Source of the DNA: CAYLYU01 sp964501925
GTDB lineage: Bacteria; Pseudomonadota; Zetaproteobacteria; Mariprofundales; Mariprofundaceae
NCBI GenBank assembly: GCA_964501925.1
Contig: CAZCTM010000012.1
Coordinates: forward strand, 1 to 59,158
Direction of reading: 5' to 3'
Length of the DNA: 59,158 bases
Part shown: positions 23,561-32,500 of the stretch, piece after piece
Layout: each line of letters begins with the position of its first letter
Position numbering within the stretch: position 1 is the first letter of the stretch
Notes under the pieces: model-generated
The model's database searches: none
What the model was told of the DNA's origin: nothing
Seen by the model: the letters and a program-made list of their open reading frames with translations, nothing else
Position numbers and translations under genes: made by a program

Positions 23561-24024
23561 TTTCCTGCGCCCACGAGCAAACTTGGTACAAGCATCCAGC
23601 TCAGGCGCCACTCGCCCTCCCCCTTTTCGATACAAATCACACCGGCGTTCCGGAACCGGACAATCTCTCTTTCAGGATCTCCCGTAAGCAGCAGGCCGGC
23701 CAGGCGGCTTAAATGTGGCAGATGCCCCACCAGCATGACATCCTCCGTCATGGAAGCGAGATGCGCTGACCAGACGCCAGGGTCGGCCATGGGATCCAGA
23801 TCGGGAACCTGCCTGATTTCAGGGATGTCCAGGGTGTCGGCCAGTATCTCGGCGGTCTGCCGGGCGCGCTTTTTGCCACTGTGAGCAATGACAGGCACGT
23901 CGATGTGACCACGGAGGAACATGGCAACTCGCTGGATGTCCTGGAATCCCGTCTCGCTGAGTCCACGCTCCGGATCGTCCACCTTGGACCTGGCTTGGGC
24001 GTGCTGAACCAGATATGCAAGCAT
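23557..24024 (-). CDS. sixA: Phosphohistidine phosphatase SixA-like
   Basis: 155 residues from the ATG at 24024, preceded by AGGAGG. A histidine phosphatase superfamily member related to SixA, which removes phosphate from phosphohistidine proteins. The usual N-terminal RHG is replaced by Gln-His-Ala (LVQHAQA). The second His (MLVGHLPHLSRL) and a basic pocket (SGKKRARQTAEIL) are retained. The Arg-to-Gln swap is common in an environmental branch of the family, so activity is likely but unproven. Last gene of the opp-helicase-glycerate kinase operon, 45 bases after glxK. Confidence 0.85.
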   Translation of the reverse strand: MLAYLVQHAQARSKVDDPERGLSETGFQDIQRVAMFLRGHIDVPVIAHSGKKRARQTAEILADTLDIPEIRQVPDLDPMADPGVWSAHLASMTEDVMLVGHLPHLSRLAGLLLTGDPEREIVRFRNAGVICIEKGEGEWRLSWMLVPSLLVGAGN

Positions 24025-24068
24025 TTCTCTTCCTCCTGAATATAATTGATATGATTCCCTGCCGAAGG

Positions 24069-25196
24069 TCATTTGCCGAGATATTCCCGGGCAAACCTGC
24101 TCGCGGCGTTAACCAGAAGCTGATAGGCGCGGCTCTTTGACTCCGCATAGGACATGGTTGCCGGTTTTGTTTCGATAAGCACATCAAACCATTTGGCGAG
24201 CTCTGTTCTGCTCGATTGCTCAATGATGCCGGATAGCAGGGCTGCCGGCACCCCGTGACGTCTGGCATGCTGGGCCAGGACAAAAGGAGTCTTGCCATGA
24301 AGGGTCTGGGCATCACTTCTCCCCTCCCCTGTAATCAGAAAGGTGGCCTTCTTCAGGAGATCATCCAGGCCGGACAGGGTACACATAATCTCGGCACCGG
24401 ATCGATGCTTTGCCCCGAGAAGCTGAAAGGCATAGGCGATCCCACCGGCGGCGCCCGCTCCCTCTCTCCTGGAGACTTCATCACCCATCTGCCGGTCGCA
24501 CAAGCTGGCAAGCCTTTTGAGACACAGATCAAAATACGCAATCCGATCAGGGGTTACGCCCTTCTGCGGCCCATAAACGGCGGTTGCACCCCTTGGCCCG
24601 CACAACGGATTGGTCACATCACACAACAGCTCGATCCGACTGTCGTTAAGCCTTGGATCAAGGCCGGAAAAATCCACTCCCCGAAGATCTGGCAAACCTG
24701 CCGGGACAGGCGTGACCTGCCGGCCCTGCTTGTCCAGCAGCTTTACCCCCAGAGCCGCCAGAACGCCGGCCCCGCCATCATTTGTGCCGCTGCCACCCAG
24801 GGTGATGAAGAAGTGTCGGATCCCCTGATCCAGACAGACTCTGACCAGCTCTCCCACACCAAAACTGCTGCGCAGTTCAACGGGAACATGCCTTGATCCA
24901 TGCAATCCGACAATCCGGGCCGTTTCAATGATGGCGGTTCGGGAACCATCTTGGCTGGAGATGATTCCATAACTGATTTTCCGGGGCTGGAAATCGGTGG
25001 CGGCCACGGTTTCGTAACATCTTTCACCTCCCGTAATATCCAGCAGGATATCCAGGGTGCCTTCGCCCCCATCCGCCATGGGTGAAGCATGGATCTGCAC
25101 ATCCGGTCTGACACGGCGGATTCCCTCAGCCATACCCCGGGCGGCTTCAGGAGAGGTCATGGTGCCTTTAAAGGAGTCCGGGGCAAGGATAATCAT
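24069..25196 (-). CDS. glxK: Glycerate kinase (GlxK/GarK type)
   Basis: 375 residues, matching the class II bacterial family length (about 380). It phosphorylates D-glycerate, giving 2-phosphoglycerate in this class. The N-terminus MIILAPDSFKGTMTSPEAA and the blocks MADGGEGTLD, LGGSGTNDGGAG and LITGEGRSDAQTLHGK are diagnostic. No glyoxylate carboligase, tartronate reductase or glycerate transport gene is nearby. It starts by a 4-base ATGA overlap with the upstream helicase gene, so the two are coupled. Confidence 0.95.
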   Translation of the reverse strand: MIILAPDSFKGTMTSPEAARGMAEGIRRVRPDVQIHASPMADGGEGTLDILLDITGGERCYETVAATDFQPRKISYGIISSQDGSRTAIIETARIVGLHGSRHVPVELRSSFGVGELVRVCLDQGIRHFFITLGGSGTNDGGAGVLAALGVKLLDKQGRQVTPVPAGLPDLRGVDFSGLDPRLNDSRIELLCDVTNPLCGPRGATAVYGPQKGVTPDRIAYFDLCLKRLASLCDRQMGDEVSRREGAGAAGGIAYAFQLLGAKHRSGAEIMCTLSGLDDLLKKATFLITGEGRSDAQTLHGKTPFVLAQHARRHGVPAALLSGIIEQSSRTELAKWFDVLIETKPATMSYAESKSRAYQLLVNAASRFAREYLGK

Positions 25197-27049
25197 TGTA
25201 CCCCGAAGAATCGCCGGACATCCCTGATGTCCCTGCTCAGGGGGGCCGGTGGAAAATTGCGCAGAACCTCCTTGCCGTAGGATCTGGAATGAATCCTTGA
25301 GTCGAGCACGGCGATAACCCCGCGATCGGTGTGAGAGCGGATCAGTCGGCCCAGACCCTGCTTCAGAATGGCGACAGCCTCGGGAACCTGGATATCCCAG
25401 AATCCATTGCCTCCACTGTTATCGCAGGCCCTGATCCGTTCATTCAACAGCGGATCATCCGGTGGCGCGAAAGGAAGCTTGTCAATAATGACCAGAGACA
25501 ACGATTCGCCCGGCACGTCCACTCCTTCCCAGAAACTTCTTGTTCCACATAAAATGGAATTCGTATCTCCCCGGAATTCAGACAAGATCCTGTCCCTGCT
25601 TCCGTGCCTGCCCTGGATCAGAACCTTCCAGGGAAGACGCTGGGCCAGTTGGGGGGCAATGCGTTGCAGCATTCTGTGCGATGTGAACAACACAAAGGCC
25701 CGGCCATGCGAAGCGGAAAGCAAAGACTCCATTTCAGCCAACATGGCTTCATGGTACGTGCAATGGCGTGGTTCCGGCATCCTTGCTGGAACGTAAATCA
25801 GGGCCTGGGTGGTGTAATCAAAGGGAGAAGGGTGAACGCTTTCCCGGGCCGGGGTGATACCAAGACGTTGCCTGGCATAGACAAAGCTCCCTGATACCCG
25901 CAATGTGGCGGAAAGGAGGACGAATGCAGCCCCCTTGCTCCAGATATGCTCTTTAAGCAGGGGGCCCGTCTCTATCGGGGCAAGGTAATAGCGTCGGGTG
26001 GCCTCCTTGCCGTCACTCCAGGCCACAAATCCGGTTTCCGGTTCCATGATGGCCCGGATATCCTGGGATATTTCAACAGCTCGCCGGGCCAGGGCTGCCA
26101 GATCCTGGCTGCGTTCGGCTCTGCTGCTCGCCAGGGTTTCCATTTCTTGCCAGATTGCAGCCACCTTTTTCAGGCTGTTCCTGGCATATGCGTGCAGCAA
26201 ATGTTTCATCAGGCGTGTGATGGCACGTTGCAGATCGATTTCATCACCAAGCTCTTCAAGAACCGCCTGCATGTCATTGGCCCAGTGGACAAACCGATGG
26301 CTGCTCAACTGAAGGCCGAAGTGCTGACTGGCCAGATCCGGCAACGCCTGGGCCTCATCCAGGATATAGGTGTCAAATTCCGGCAGGACTTCACCGAACT
26401 CCCCTGATTTCAGGGAGGCGTCAGCGAGCAGAAGGCTGTGATTGACGATTACGATGTCGGCATCCCTTGCCCTGGCGCGGGCCCGCATGAGCGGACACGC
26501 ATTCCACTCAGGGCATGTGCGTCCCAGACATTGTTCAGCGGTTGAGGTCACCATGCCCCCGATCCCCGCATCAAATATGTCGATATCAAGGAACGAGAGA
26601 TCCCCATCCCTGCTCTTCACAGACCATTCCTGGATGTGAGACAGCAATTGACGGACCTCCTTCTCCATTCGATGATCGCCGAGTTTGCGTTTCAGTCGAT
26701 GGGGGCAGAGGTAATTGGCCCGTCCCTTGAGCAGGATGACATCCCTGTCAGCCGACAGTGCCTTCAATATGCCGGGCAGATCCTTGTACATCAGCTGATC
26801 CTGAAGGGCCTTGGTATGGGTCGATATCAGAACTTTCCTACCGCATTTGATAGCGGGTACAAGGTAGGCCAGGGTTTTGCCCGTGCCGGTTCCAGCCTCG
26901 GCCAGCAAGCTCCCGCCGACTTCTATCGTTTCAGCGATCTCTGCCGCGAGTGCCACCTGTTCGGGACGGTAGGAATAATCTGGAAAATGCTCTGAAAGAG
27001 TGCTTCCGGGAAAGAAGTCAGAGGCAACGGCCTCCTGAAGAGAGTTCAA
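25193..27049 (-). CDS. yoaA: Fe-S ATP-dependent DNA helicase, YoaA/DinG family
   Basis: 618 residues, near E. coli YoaA (636). A superfamily 2 XPD-like 5'-3' helicase that unwinds forked or R-loop DNA during repair. A Q-motif (YSYRPEQVAL) precedes Walker A AGTGTGKT (52-59). A four-cysteine Fe-S cluster is suggested by the Cys of LCPHR and the three in QCLGRTCPEWNAC. The Walker B box reads DEAQ rather than DEAH, and the C-terminal motif VI is QGLGRLIRS. It starts by overlapping the oppF-like stop by four bases (ATGA) and ends overlapping glxK. DinG itself is longer, so yoaA is the better name, but the two are not fully separable here. Confidence 0.9.
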   Translation of the reverse strand: MNSLQEAVASDFFPGSTLSEHFPDYSYRPEQVALAAEIAETIEVGGSLLAEAGTGTGKTLAYLVPAIKCGRKVLISTHTKALQDQLMYKDLPGILKALSADRDVILLKGRANYLCPHRLKRKLGDHRMEKEVRQLLSHIQEWSVKSRDGDLSFLDIDIFDAGIGGMVTSTAEQCLGRTCPEWNACPLMRARARARDADIVIVNHSLLLADASLKSGEFGEVLPEFDTYILDEAQALPDLASQHFGLQLSSHRFVHWANDMQAVLEELGDEIDLQRAITRLMKHLLHAYARNSLKKVAAIWQEMETLASSRAERSQDLAALARRAVEISQDIRAIMEPETGFVAWSDGKEATRRYYLAPIETGPLLKEHIWSKGAAFVLLSATLRVSGSFVYARQRLGITPARESVHPSPFDYTTQALIYVPARMPEPRHCTYHEAMLAEMESLLSASHGRAFVLFTSHRMLQRIAPQLAQRLPWKVLIQGRHGSRDRILSEFRGDTNSILCGTRSFWEGVDVPGESLSLVIIDKLPFAPPDDPLLNERIRACDNSGGNGFWDIQVPEAVAILKQGLGRLIRSHTDRGVIAVLDSRIHSRSYGKEVLRNFPPAPLSRDIRDVRRFFGVQ

Positions 27050-28002
27050 TTCAGTGGATGGATGCAGGCCGCCTGATGAGCGCCATTAAAAAGACCGCCG
27101 TCATAGTCCTGGCAGTCCTGTTCAGCACGCGGGCAACGCAGACGATAAGGACAGCCGCTTGAGGCAACGATCTCAACATCCTTCATGGGTATGTCAGCAC
27201 GTTTCTCCCGTTGAGAGGGGTGATCGACGGGTTTTGCCTTCAGCAGGGCATAGGTATAGGGGTGTTTCGGTCTGTTGAAGACCTCCTCGATTCGCCCGGC
27301 CTCGACAATCCTGCCCGAGAACATGACCGCTACCCTGTCAGCCACCTGCCTGACCACGGAAAGATCATGCGAGATAAAAAGATAAGCCAGATTGTGTTCC
27401 TGTTGGAGGTCCCGCAAAAGGTTCAGGATTTGAGCCTGAATGGAGACATCAAGGGCGGAGACCGGCTCATCAAGAACGAGCAGTTTGGGGGAGACGGCAA
27501 GTGATCTGGCAATGCCGATACGCTGGCGCTGGCCACCACTGAACTGGTGGGGATAGCGATCCAGCGCCTCGTTGCCAATCCCGCATTTTGCCAGGATCTC
27601 CGCCACCTTTTCGCGTCGTTGCGCCCTGGTCAATTCAGGGGCGTGGACCCGAAGCCCTTCGCCGACGGTTTCCCCGATCTTCATGCGTGGATTCAGGGAG
27701 GCGAAAGGATCCTGGAACACCATCTGCATGTGGCGCCTCATCCGCCGCATTTCCTTGCCGCGGAGATTCGTAATGTCGCGATCCAGCAGAATGATCTGAC
27801 CACCGTCCGGTTCGATCAGACGCAGAATGAGCCGGGCCGTGGTTGACTTGCCACTGCCGGATTCACCCACGATGGCCAGGGTCTCGCCCTCAGAGACGTC
27901 AAAGCTTACATGATCCACAGCGCGGACGACCGGCCCACTGCGCCGCCAGAGGCCATCACGGCTGAAACTTTTTTCGAGGTTTTTGACCCGAAGGATGTTC
28001 AT
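27046..28002 (-). CDS. oppF: Oligopeptide/dipeptide ABC transporter ATP-binding protein (OppF/DppF-like)
   Basis: 318 residues. ABC ATPase that powers uptake of peptides or related solutes. Walker A GESGSGKS, signature FSGGQRQR, Walker B region LLVLDEPVSALD and a switch His (ISHDLS) are all intact. The C-terminal oligo_HPY region carries the Cys motif CPYRLRCPRAEQDC typical of OppD/OppF/DppD/DppF. It follows the OppD-like gene with a 4-base overlap. The permease and binding-protein genes are not in the window, so substrate class (peptide, nickel or other) cannot be settled. Confidence 0.92.
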   Translation of the reverse strand: MNILRVKNLEKSFSRDGLWRRSGPVVRAVDHVSFDVSEGETLAIVGESGSGKSTTARLILRLIEPDGGQIILLDRDITNLRGKEMRRMRRHMQMVFQDPFASLNPRMKIGETVGEGLRVHAPELTRAQRREKVAEILAKCGIGNEALDRYPHQFSGGQRQRIGIARSLAVSPKLLVLDEPVSALDVSIQAQILNLLRDLQQEHNLAYLFISHDLSVVRQVADRVAVMFSGRIVEAGRIEEVFNRPKHPYTYALLKAKPVDHPSQREKRADIPMKDVEIVASSGCPYRLRCPRAEQDCQDYDGGLFNGAHQAACIHPLN

Positions 28003-28997
28003 GGCCTGCCCCCGGAAGCCTGGGTGGATTCCCCTAGATGTTTAGCCACGTGGACGCACCGGGCCCAGTGATCTCCCTGTTTCCAGGCATGCTCATGGAC
28101 AGGTTGATGACAGAGCCTGTCAGCCCAGCGACACCGGGGAGCAAAGCGACACCCCTCCGGCCATCCACCGGGCGCCGGCACCTGGCCCGGGATGACGGGC
28201 ATCGCCTTTCCCGGTTCCGCGGTTTCGGGACGGCACTCCATCAGGGCGCGGGTATAGGGATGTGCAGGCTGATCGAAGATGTCGCCAACGGGGCCATGCT
28301 CCACGATATGTCCTGCGTACATGACGGCGACCTCGTCTGCCAGCTCGGCGACAAGGCCAAAGTCATGTGTAACCAGCAGCATGCCAAGGCCACGCTGTTG
28401 CTGAAGCCTTCTGAGCAGAAAAACGATTCGCGCCTGGACCGATACATCCAGGGCCGTGGTGGGCTCGTCGGCAATGATGTAATCGGGATCTGCGGACATG
28501 GCCATGGCGATCAGTACGCGTTGACGCATACCTCCCGAAAGGGCATCCGGATATTGTTTCAGCAGGTGATCCGCATCCTGCAGGCCAACACCCTGCAACA
28601 ATTTTACCGCCCGCTGACGAGCCTCCGAGTTGGACAATTTCAGGTGAAGGCGAATAACCTCCATGATCTGGTCGCCGATCGAGAAAACGGGGTTGAGCGC
28701 CGTCATGGGCTCCTGAAAGACCATGCCGATACGGCCTCCCCTTACCTTTTGCAACCGATCCTCACGCATAGAAAAAACATCTTCACCGTCGAGCAGAATC
28801 GAACCGCCAAGACGCCGAATGCCCTGATGTTCACCCAGCCGCAGGATCGCCTGGGCGGTCAGGGTCTTGCCGCAACCGGATTCCCCGACCAGGGCAACCA
28901 CGCGGCCTGGTTTGACGGTGAACGAGACATCCGTCACCGCGGTTAGCTGACCTGTTCTGGCCGGTACGCTCAGGGAAAGGTTCTTGACTTCCAGCAT
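27999..28997 (-). CDS. oppD: Oligopeptide/dipeptide ABC transporter ATP-binding protein (OppD/DppD-like)
   Basis: 332 residues, first gene of the five-gene minus operon ending with sixA. Walker A GESGCGKT, signature LSGGMRQRV, Walker B IIADEPTTALD and VTHDFG are visible. The C-terminal Cys-rich region (RFAPRCRWADRLC) fits the OppD subfamily. It forms a heterodimer with the downstream OppF-like ATPase. The roughly 210 bases upstream, shared with the divergent slt, contain no opp permease or binding-protein gene. Confidence 0.92.
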   Translation of the reverse strand: MLEVKNLSLSVPARTGQLTAVTDVSFTVKPGRVVALVGESGCGKTLTAQAILRLGEHQGIRRLGGSILLDGEDVFSMREDRLQKVRGGRIGMVFQEPMTALNPVFSIGDQIMEVIRLHLKLSNSEARQRAVKLLQGVGLQDADHLLKQYPDALSGGMRQRVLIAMAMSADPDYIIADEPTTALDVSVQARIVFLLRRLQQQRGLGMLLVTHDFGLVAELADEVAVMYAGHIVEHGPVGDIFDQPAHPYTRALMECRPETAEPGKAMPVIPGQVPAPGGWPEGCRFAPRCRWADRLCHQPVHEHAWKQGDHWARCVHVAKHLGESTQASGGRP

Positions 28998-29207
28998 GGA
29001 GCCAGAGTGTGTCGGATGCGCGTCCAGCTTTCCAGTTTATTGTGAACAACAGTGACCGGATGTCATGTTTGCTCCAAAGTGACGGATCAAAAGCCAGGGT
29101 CGTCAGGACATGCTGGATCATTTTTCCACATTGCACCGGATGAAAGTGTTTTGCCTTTGACTCAGGCGGGGTAGGCTCATAAGCAGTTAAAGCAAACCGG
29201 AGGAGGA

Positions 29208-31184
29208 ATGCAGATCAGGCCAGCGGTTGCTATCAGAGGCCTTCCAGCAGCCATCATGATATGGCTTGCCTTCCTCCTGACCCCTTTTCAGGCCTTCTCC
29301 TCCCCTTCCGCACATCACACCGTTTCCAGGCATGAAAGGCAGCCACTTCTTGAGCGGCAAAGGGCGTGGTTCAAACAGGCACGGGAGGCCCTCAAAAGGA
29401 ACGACATCAAACAGGTGACAGGACTTCGGGAAAAACTGAACGATTATCCCCTGGCCCCCTATCTCGATATCTGGCTGATCAGAAAGAATCTCGCCGGAAC
29501 GGAAGACAAAGAGATCGAAACAACGCTTGCCAGATACGCGGACATACCGGAGTCCCATGATCTGAGGATGGCATGGATTCGCCATCTGGCCGGTGAGAAC
29601 CGCTGGGCGTCTGTATGGCGCGAGTTCAACAAGCTGAAATCCGGCAAGGGTTCCCTGTTTGGCATTCAGCTGCAGGCCCTGTGGCATCAGGACAGGAAGA
29701 ATGAAGCTGCCGCCATTCTGGGTGAACACTGGCTTAAGGGGAAAACGCTCAAGCGGAAATGGAAGGTTATCTTTGCCCACTGGCGCCGGCTTGGTCACCC
29801 GACCCAGGATGAGGTCTGGCAGCGGATCCGCACCCAGATGCGCCACGGAAGGGTGCGCAGCGCCAGAGCAACATCTGCTTACCTGAACAAGCGTAACAGG
29901 GTCTGGTTTGGTCGCTGGCTGGAAATGCGCAGGCATCCGGAAAAGACACTCCGAACGTGGAAATGGAGCACCGCCGGCAACCCCTCGGGCTTTATTCTGA
30001 GTGACGGACTGAAACGATTATCCCGTAAAGATGCAGCTGTTGCCTGGAAGTTGCTGAAAAGACATAAATCCCGTCTGCCTCATGAAGATTATCTCGCCTT
30101 GCAACGTTACCTGGCCATTCGGGCCTCAAAACAGCATCTTCCCGAAGCGGGAAAATGGCTGGCAGAAATCCCTTCCCAATACAGAAACAGGGAGGTGATG
30201 GAATGGCAAACACGCACCTACCTGCTTCATGGTCGGTGGCGCAAGGCCCTGGCTACCATTGAGGCCATGCCGGCTTCGCTGCAGAAGCTTTCCCGATGGC
30301 GCTACTGGAAGGCGCGTTCTCTTACCCGCCTGGGCAAACATGAACGTGCCGAGATCATCTTCGCCGAACTAGCAAGGGATCGCGGGTTTTACAGTTTCCT
30401 GAGCGCCGAGCGGCTGGGTCAGCCCTTTGTTTTTTCGGCAAGGAACTATGAAGTACCTGCACACGATATAAATGCCCTCGCAAGCCGTCCAGGCATACAA
30501 AGGGCCTACGAATGGCTGCAGCTTCTGGAGTTAAACAAGGCGGTGCGCGAATGGCATGTCGCGTTGTCATCCGCAACCGAAAAAGAGTGGCGGGCCGCTG
30601 CCACCCTCGCCTTTGAATGGAAATGGCATGATCAGGCCATTCTGGCTGCCTACAAGGGAATGATGCCGGATTTCCTGCGCCTTCGTTTTCCCCTGCAGTA
30701 CAAGGAATATGTCATGAGCGCCGCAAGGCAGACAGGACTACCCCCCTCATGGATATTGGCCATCATCCGTCAGGAGTCGGCATTCAATGTGCATGCCCGC
30801 TCACGCAGCGGTGCCCTTGGACTGATGCAGATTATGCCGCCTACGGGCAGGCAGGTGGCCAGGCAACAAAAGATCAGGCTTCGTTCAAAAAAGGACCTCC
30901 TTGAGCCTGAACTCAACATTCGTCTGGGGTCCCTCTATCTTGCAAACATGCTGGAACGATTTCACGGGCGTCTTTCGCTGGCCTCTGCCGCCTACAATGC
31001 AGGTCCGCACCGGGTGGAGAGGTGGTTGCCGGAGCGTCTGGATGACATGGATTCGGAGGCCTGGATCGAGGCCATCCCCTTTGACGAAACCCGCCGCTAC
31101 GTTCAGCAGGTGCTGGCCTTTACCATCGTTTATGACTGGAAGCTGGAACTGCCGGGAAAACACAAGTTGGCCAGTCTTCTCTAG
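29208..31184 (+). CDS. slt: Soluble lytic murein transglycosylase Slt (Slt70-like)
   Basis: 658 residues, near the 645 of E. coli Slt70. A periplasmic exolytic transglycosylase that cleaves peptidoglycan glycan strands to 1,6-anhydro ends. A signal peptide (IMIWLAFLLTPFQAFSS) is followed by a long superhelical alpha domain and the C-terminal goose-lysozyme-like catalytic domain. The catalytic Glu523 lies in IIRQESAFN, and the motifs GALGLMQIMP and AAYNAGPHRV follow. A GGAGGAGG-rich ribosome binding site lies just before the ATG. Monocistronic on the plus strand, divergent from the opp operon. Confidence 0.94.
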   Translation: MQIRPAVAIRGLPAAIMIWLAFLLTPFQAFSSPSAHHTVSRHERQPLLERQRAWFKQAREALKRNDIKQVTGLREKLNDYPLAPYLDIWLIRKNLAGTEDKEIETTLARYADIPESHDLRMAWIRHLAGENRWASVWREFNKLKSGKGSLFGIQLQALWHQDRKNEAAAILGEHWLKGKTLKRKWKVIFAHWRRLGHPTQDEVWQRIRTQMRHGRVRSARATSAYLNKRNRVWFGRWLEMRRHPEKTLRTWKWSTAGNPSGFILSDGLKRLSRKDAAVAWKLLKRHKSRLPHEDYLALQRYLAIRASKQHLPEAGKWLAEIPSQYRNREVMEWQTRTYLLHGRWRKALATIEAMPASLQKLSRWRYWKARSLTRLGKHERAEIIFAELARDRGFYSFLSAERLGQPFVFSARNYEVPAHDINALASRPGIQRAYEWLQLLELNKAVREWHVALSSATEKEWRAAATLAFEWKWHDQAILAAYKGMMPDFLRLRFPLQYKEYVMSAARQTGLPPSWILAIIRQESAFNVHARSRSGALGLMQIMPPTGRQVARQQKIRLRSKKDLLEPELNIRLGSLYLANMLERFHGRLSLASAAYNAGPHRVERWLPERLDDMDSEAWIEAIPFDETRRYVQQVLAFTIVYDWKLELPGKHKLASLL

Positions 31185-31223
31185 GCCGAACGACAGCTGG
31201 CTTAAGTGGGCCGGCCATCAGTC

Positions 31224-31709
31224 TCAGTCACGAAAATTGATGAACTGCAGAGGCAGGTCAATCTCCATCTCGCGGATCAAGGCCATGACGGCCTGAAGGT
31301 CGTCCCGCTTTTTGCCGGATACACGCACGGAATCACCCTGAATGCTGGCCTGGACCTTCATCTTGGCCTGCTTGATGCGCTTCACCATTTTTTTTGAGGT
31401 GTCCATGTCAAGCCCCTGCCTGACAGTGATCTTCTGTCGCTTGGTGCCGCCGCTGGCGTCCTCGATCGGGCCATATTCCAGACAACGGATATCCAGCTTT
31501 CGTCGGAAAAACTTGCCACGAAGGATCTCGGCCACGGCATTGACCTTGTGTTCACTGTCACCCGTGAGGGTGATGACAGGCTCGGACCATTCGATCGCAG
31601 CCTTGCTTCCCTTGAAATCGTAGCGGGTTGAAATCTCCTTTTTTACCTGGTTGACGGCATTATCAACCTCCTGGGTGTCGGTCCTGGAAACAACATCGAA
31701 ACTGGGCAT
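31224..31709 (-). CDS. yajQ: YajQ family nucleotide-binding protein
   Basis: 161 residues with AAGGAG before the ATG at 31709. A small cytoplasmic UPF0234 protein with two ferredoxin-like folds. Family members bind tRNA and GTP, and some (Xc_3703) bind cyclic di-GMP and act with transcription factors. The N-terminus MPSFDVVSRTDTQEVDNAVNQ and the ISTRYDFKGSKA motif are diagnostic. Given the degenerate GGDEF/EAL protein elsewhere in the window, it is a candidate c-di-GMP effector, but no genetic link is visible. It faces slt on the opposite strand with about 40 bases between stops. Confidence 0.93.
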   Translation of the reverse strand: MPSFDVVSRTDTQEVDNAVNQVKKEISTRYDFKGSKAAIEWSEPVITLTGDSEHKVNAVAEILRGKFFRRKLDIRCLEYGPIEDASGGTKRQKITVRQGLDMDTSKKMVKRIKQAKMKVQASIQGDSVRVSGKKRDDLQAVMALIREMEIDLPLQFINFRD

Positions 31710-31752
31710 GGCATCTCCTTGCAATGGGACAACGGTTGGCAACACCATGGTA

Positions 31753-31782
31753 ATAAAAGAAAGGGGCCGTTGCTACGGCCCC
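31753..31782 (-). terminator. Rho-independent terminator after hsp20
   Basis: On the minus strand GGGGCCGT-AGCA-ACGGCCCC (31782-31763) forms an 8-bp GC-rich stem directly followed by TTTCTTTTATT. It lies 31 bases after the hsp20 stop and before the yajQ start, so it separates the two genes. Confidence 0.8.
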
Positions 31783-31812
31783 CCATTCAGACAGGGTTCC
31801 CCGTCTGCACCA

Positions 31813-32241
31813 TTAGTTTATCACAATTTCTCGCCTTTTGGCACTGTCCAGCTTGGGAAGCCTTATTTCCAGCACCCCGTTTTTCATCCTGGCCTCGGCA
31901 CGTTCGCTGTCGATTTTGACTGGCAAGCTGAAACTGCGGATGAATCGGCCATACGCACGCTCGCTGCGGTGGGCTTTTTCTTCCTTGTGGGTACTCTCAA
32001 CTTTCCGCTCTCCGGAAATGGTCAGCACCCCCTCCCGCAACTCAAGCTGCACATCCTTTTTGTTGATGCCTGGCAACTCAGCTTCCACCAAGAGTGCATC
32101 ATCCGTTTCCAGGATATCCACCGGGGGAACCCATTGACTGGATTGGGGCATCAGGGAAAGGTCTGCATCACCGAGCAGCTGCATCAGCTCCTTTTGCATG
32201 TTTTCAAGTTCCTGGAATGGTGACCAGCGAATGATTGTCAT
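31813..32241 (-). CDS. Small heat shock protein Hsp20 (alpha-crystallin family)
   Basis: 142 residues. An ATP-independent holdase chaperone that binds unfolding proteins. The alpha-crystallin domain occupies about 40-130, with the hallmarks AELPGINKKDVQLEL, GVLTISGER and FIRSFSLPVKID. A C-terminal EIRLPKL segment stands where the usual I-x-I tail motif lies. Start with TTAGGAG seven bases upstream. The 5' region has a near-consensus sigma-32 heat-shock promoter and a possible anti-Shine-Dalgarno hairpin, both listed separately. An intrinsic terminator follows. Confidence 0.95.
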   Translation of the reverse strand: MTIIRWSPFQELENMQKELMQLLGDADLSLMPQSSQWVPPVDILETDDALLVEAELPGINKKDVQLELREGVLTISGERKVESTHKEEKAHRSERAYGRFIRSFSLPVKIDSERAEARMKNGVLEIRLPKLDSAKRREIVIN

Positions 32242-32286
32242 CTGAAATCTCCTAAGCTCCTGTGTTATTTGGAGGTTTTCTCCTGC
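32242..32286 (-). promoter_or_regulatory. Possible RNA thermometer in the hsp20 5' untranslated region
   Basis: The predicted leader, read on the minus strand, has three GGAG motifs and one CCTCC. The upstream GGAG can pair with CTCC as GGAG-AAAAC-CTCC. The CCTCC could alternatively mask either downstream GGAG, including the ribosome binding site. Hsp20 leaders in many proteobacteria are RNA thermometers, so temperature-controlled exposure is plausible. The helix is only 4 bp, so the call is weak. Confidence 0.3.
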
Positions 32287-32292
32287 TTAAGT

Positions 32293-32321
32293 GTATGGGG
32301 TTTGAATGTTTCGTTTTCAAG
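32293..32321 (-). promoter_or_regulatory. Sigma-32 heat-shock promoter of hsp20
   Basis: On the minus strand, CTTGAA (32321-32316) is followed by a 15-base spacer and CCCCATAC (32300-32293). The sigma-32 consensus is CTTGAA, 13-15 bases, CCCCATNT. Only the final -10 position deviates. The start codon is about 45 bases past the expected start site, matching a heat-induced chaperone gene. Confidence 0.8.
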
Positions 32322-32500
32322 GGTGAACAGCCTGCCGGTCCACATCTGAGGATGGGAAAGCAACCTGTGATGAAAGATTAGATGAATTTTGTAATGCGTT
32401 GATCTTCAAGGAAGAAGGAGAATGAACAATAAATAGGCACACATCGATGGTTGTTATCATGACCTGTGTTTTAAGGGTTTGGCCTGCTTCGTTTACAGGC

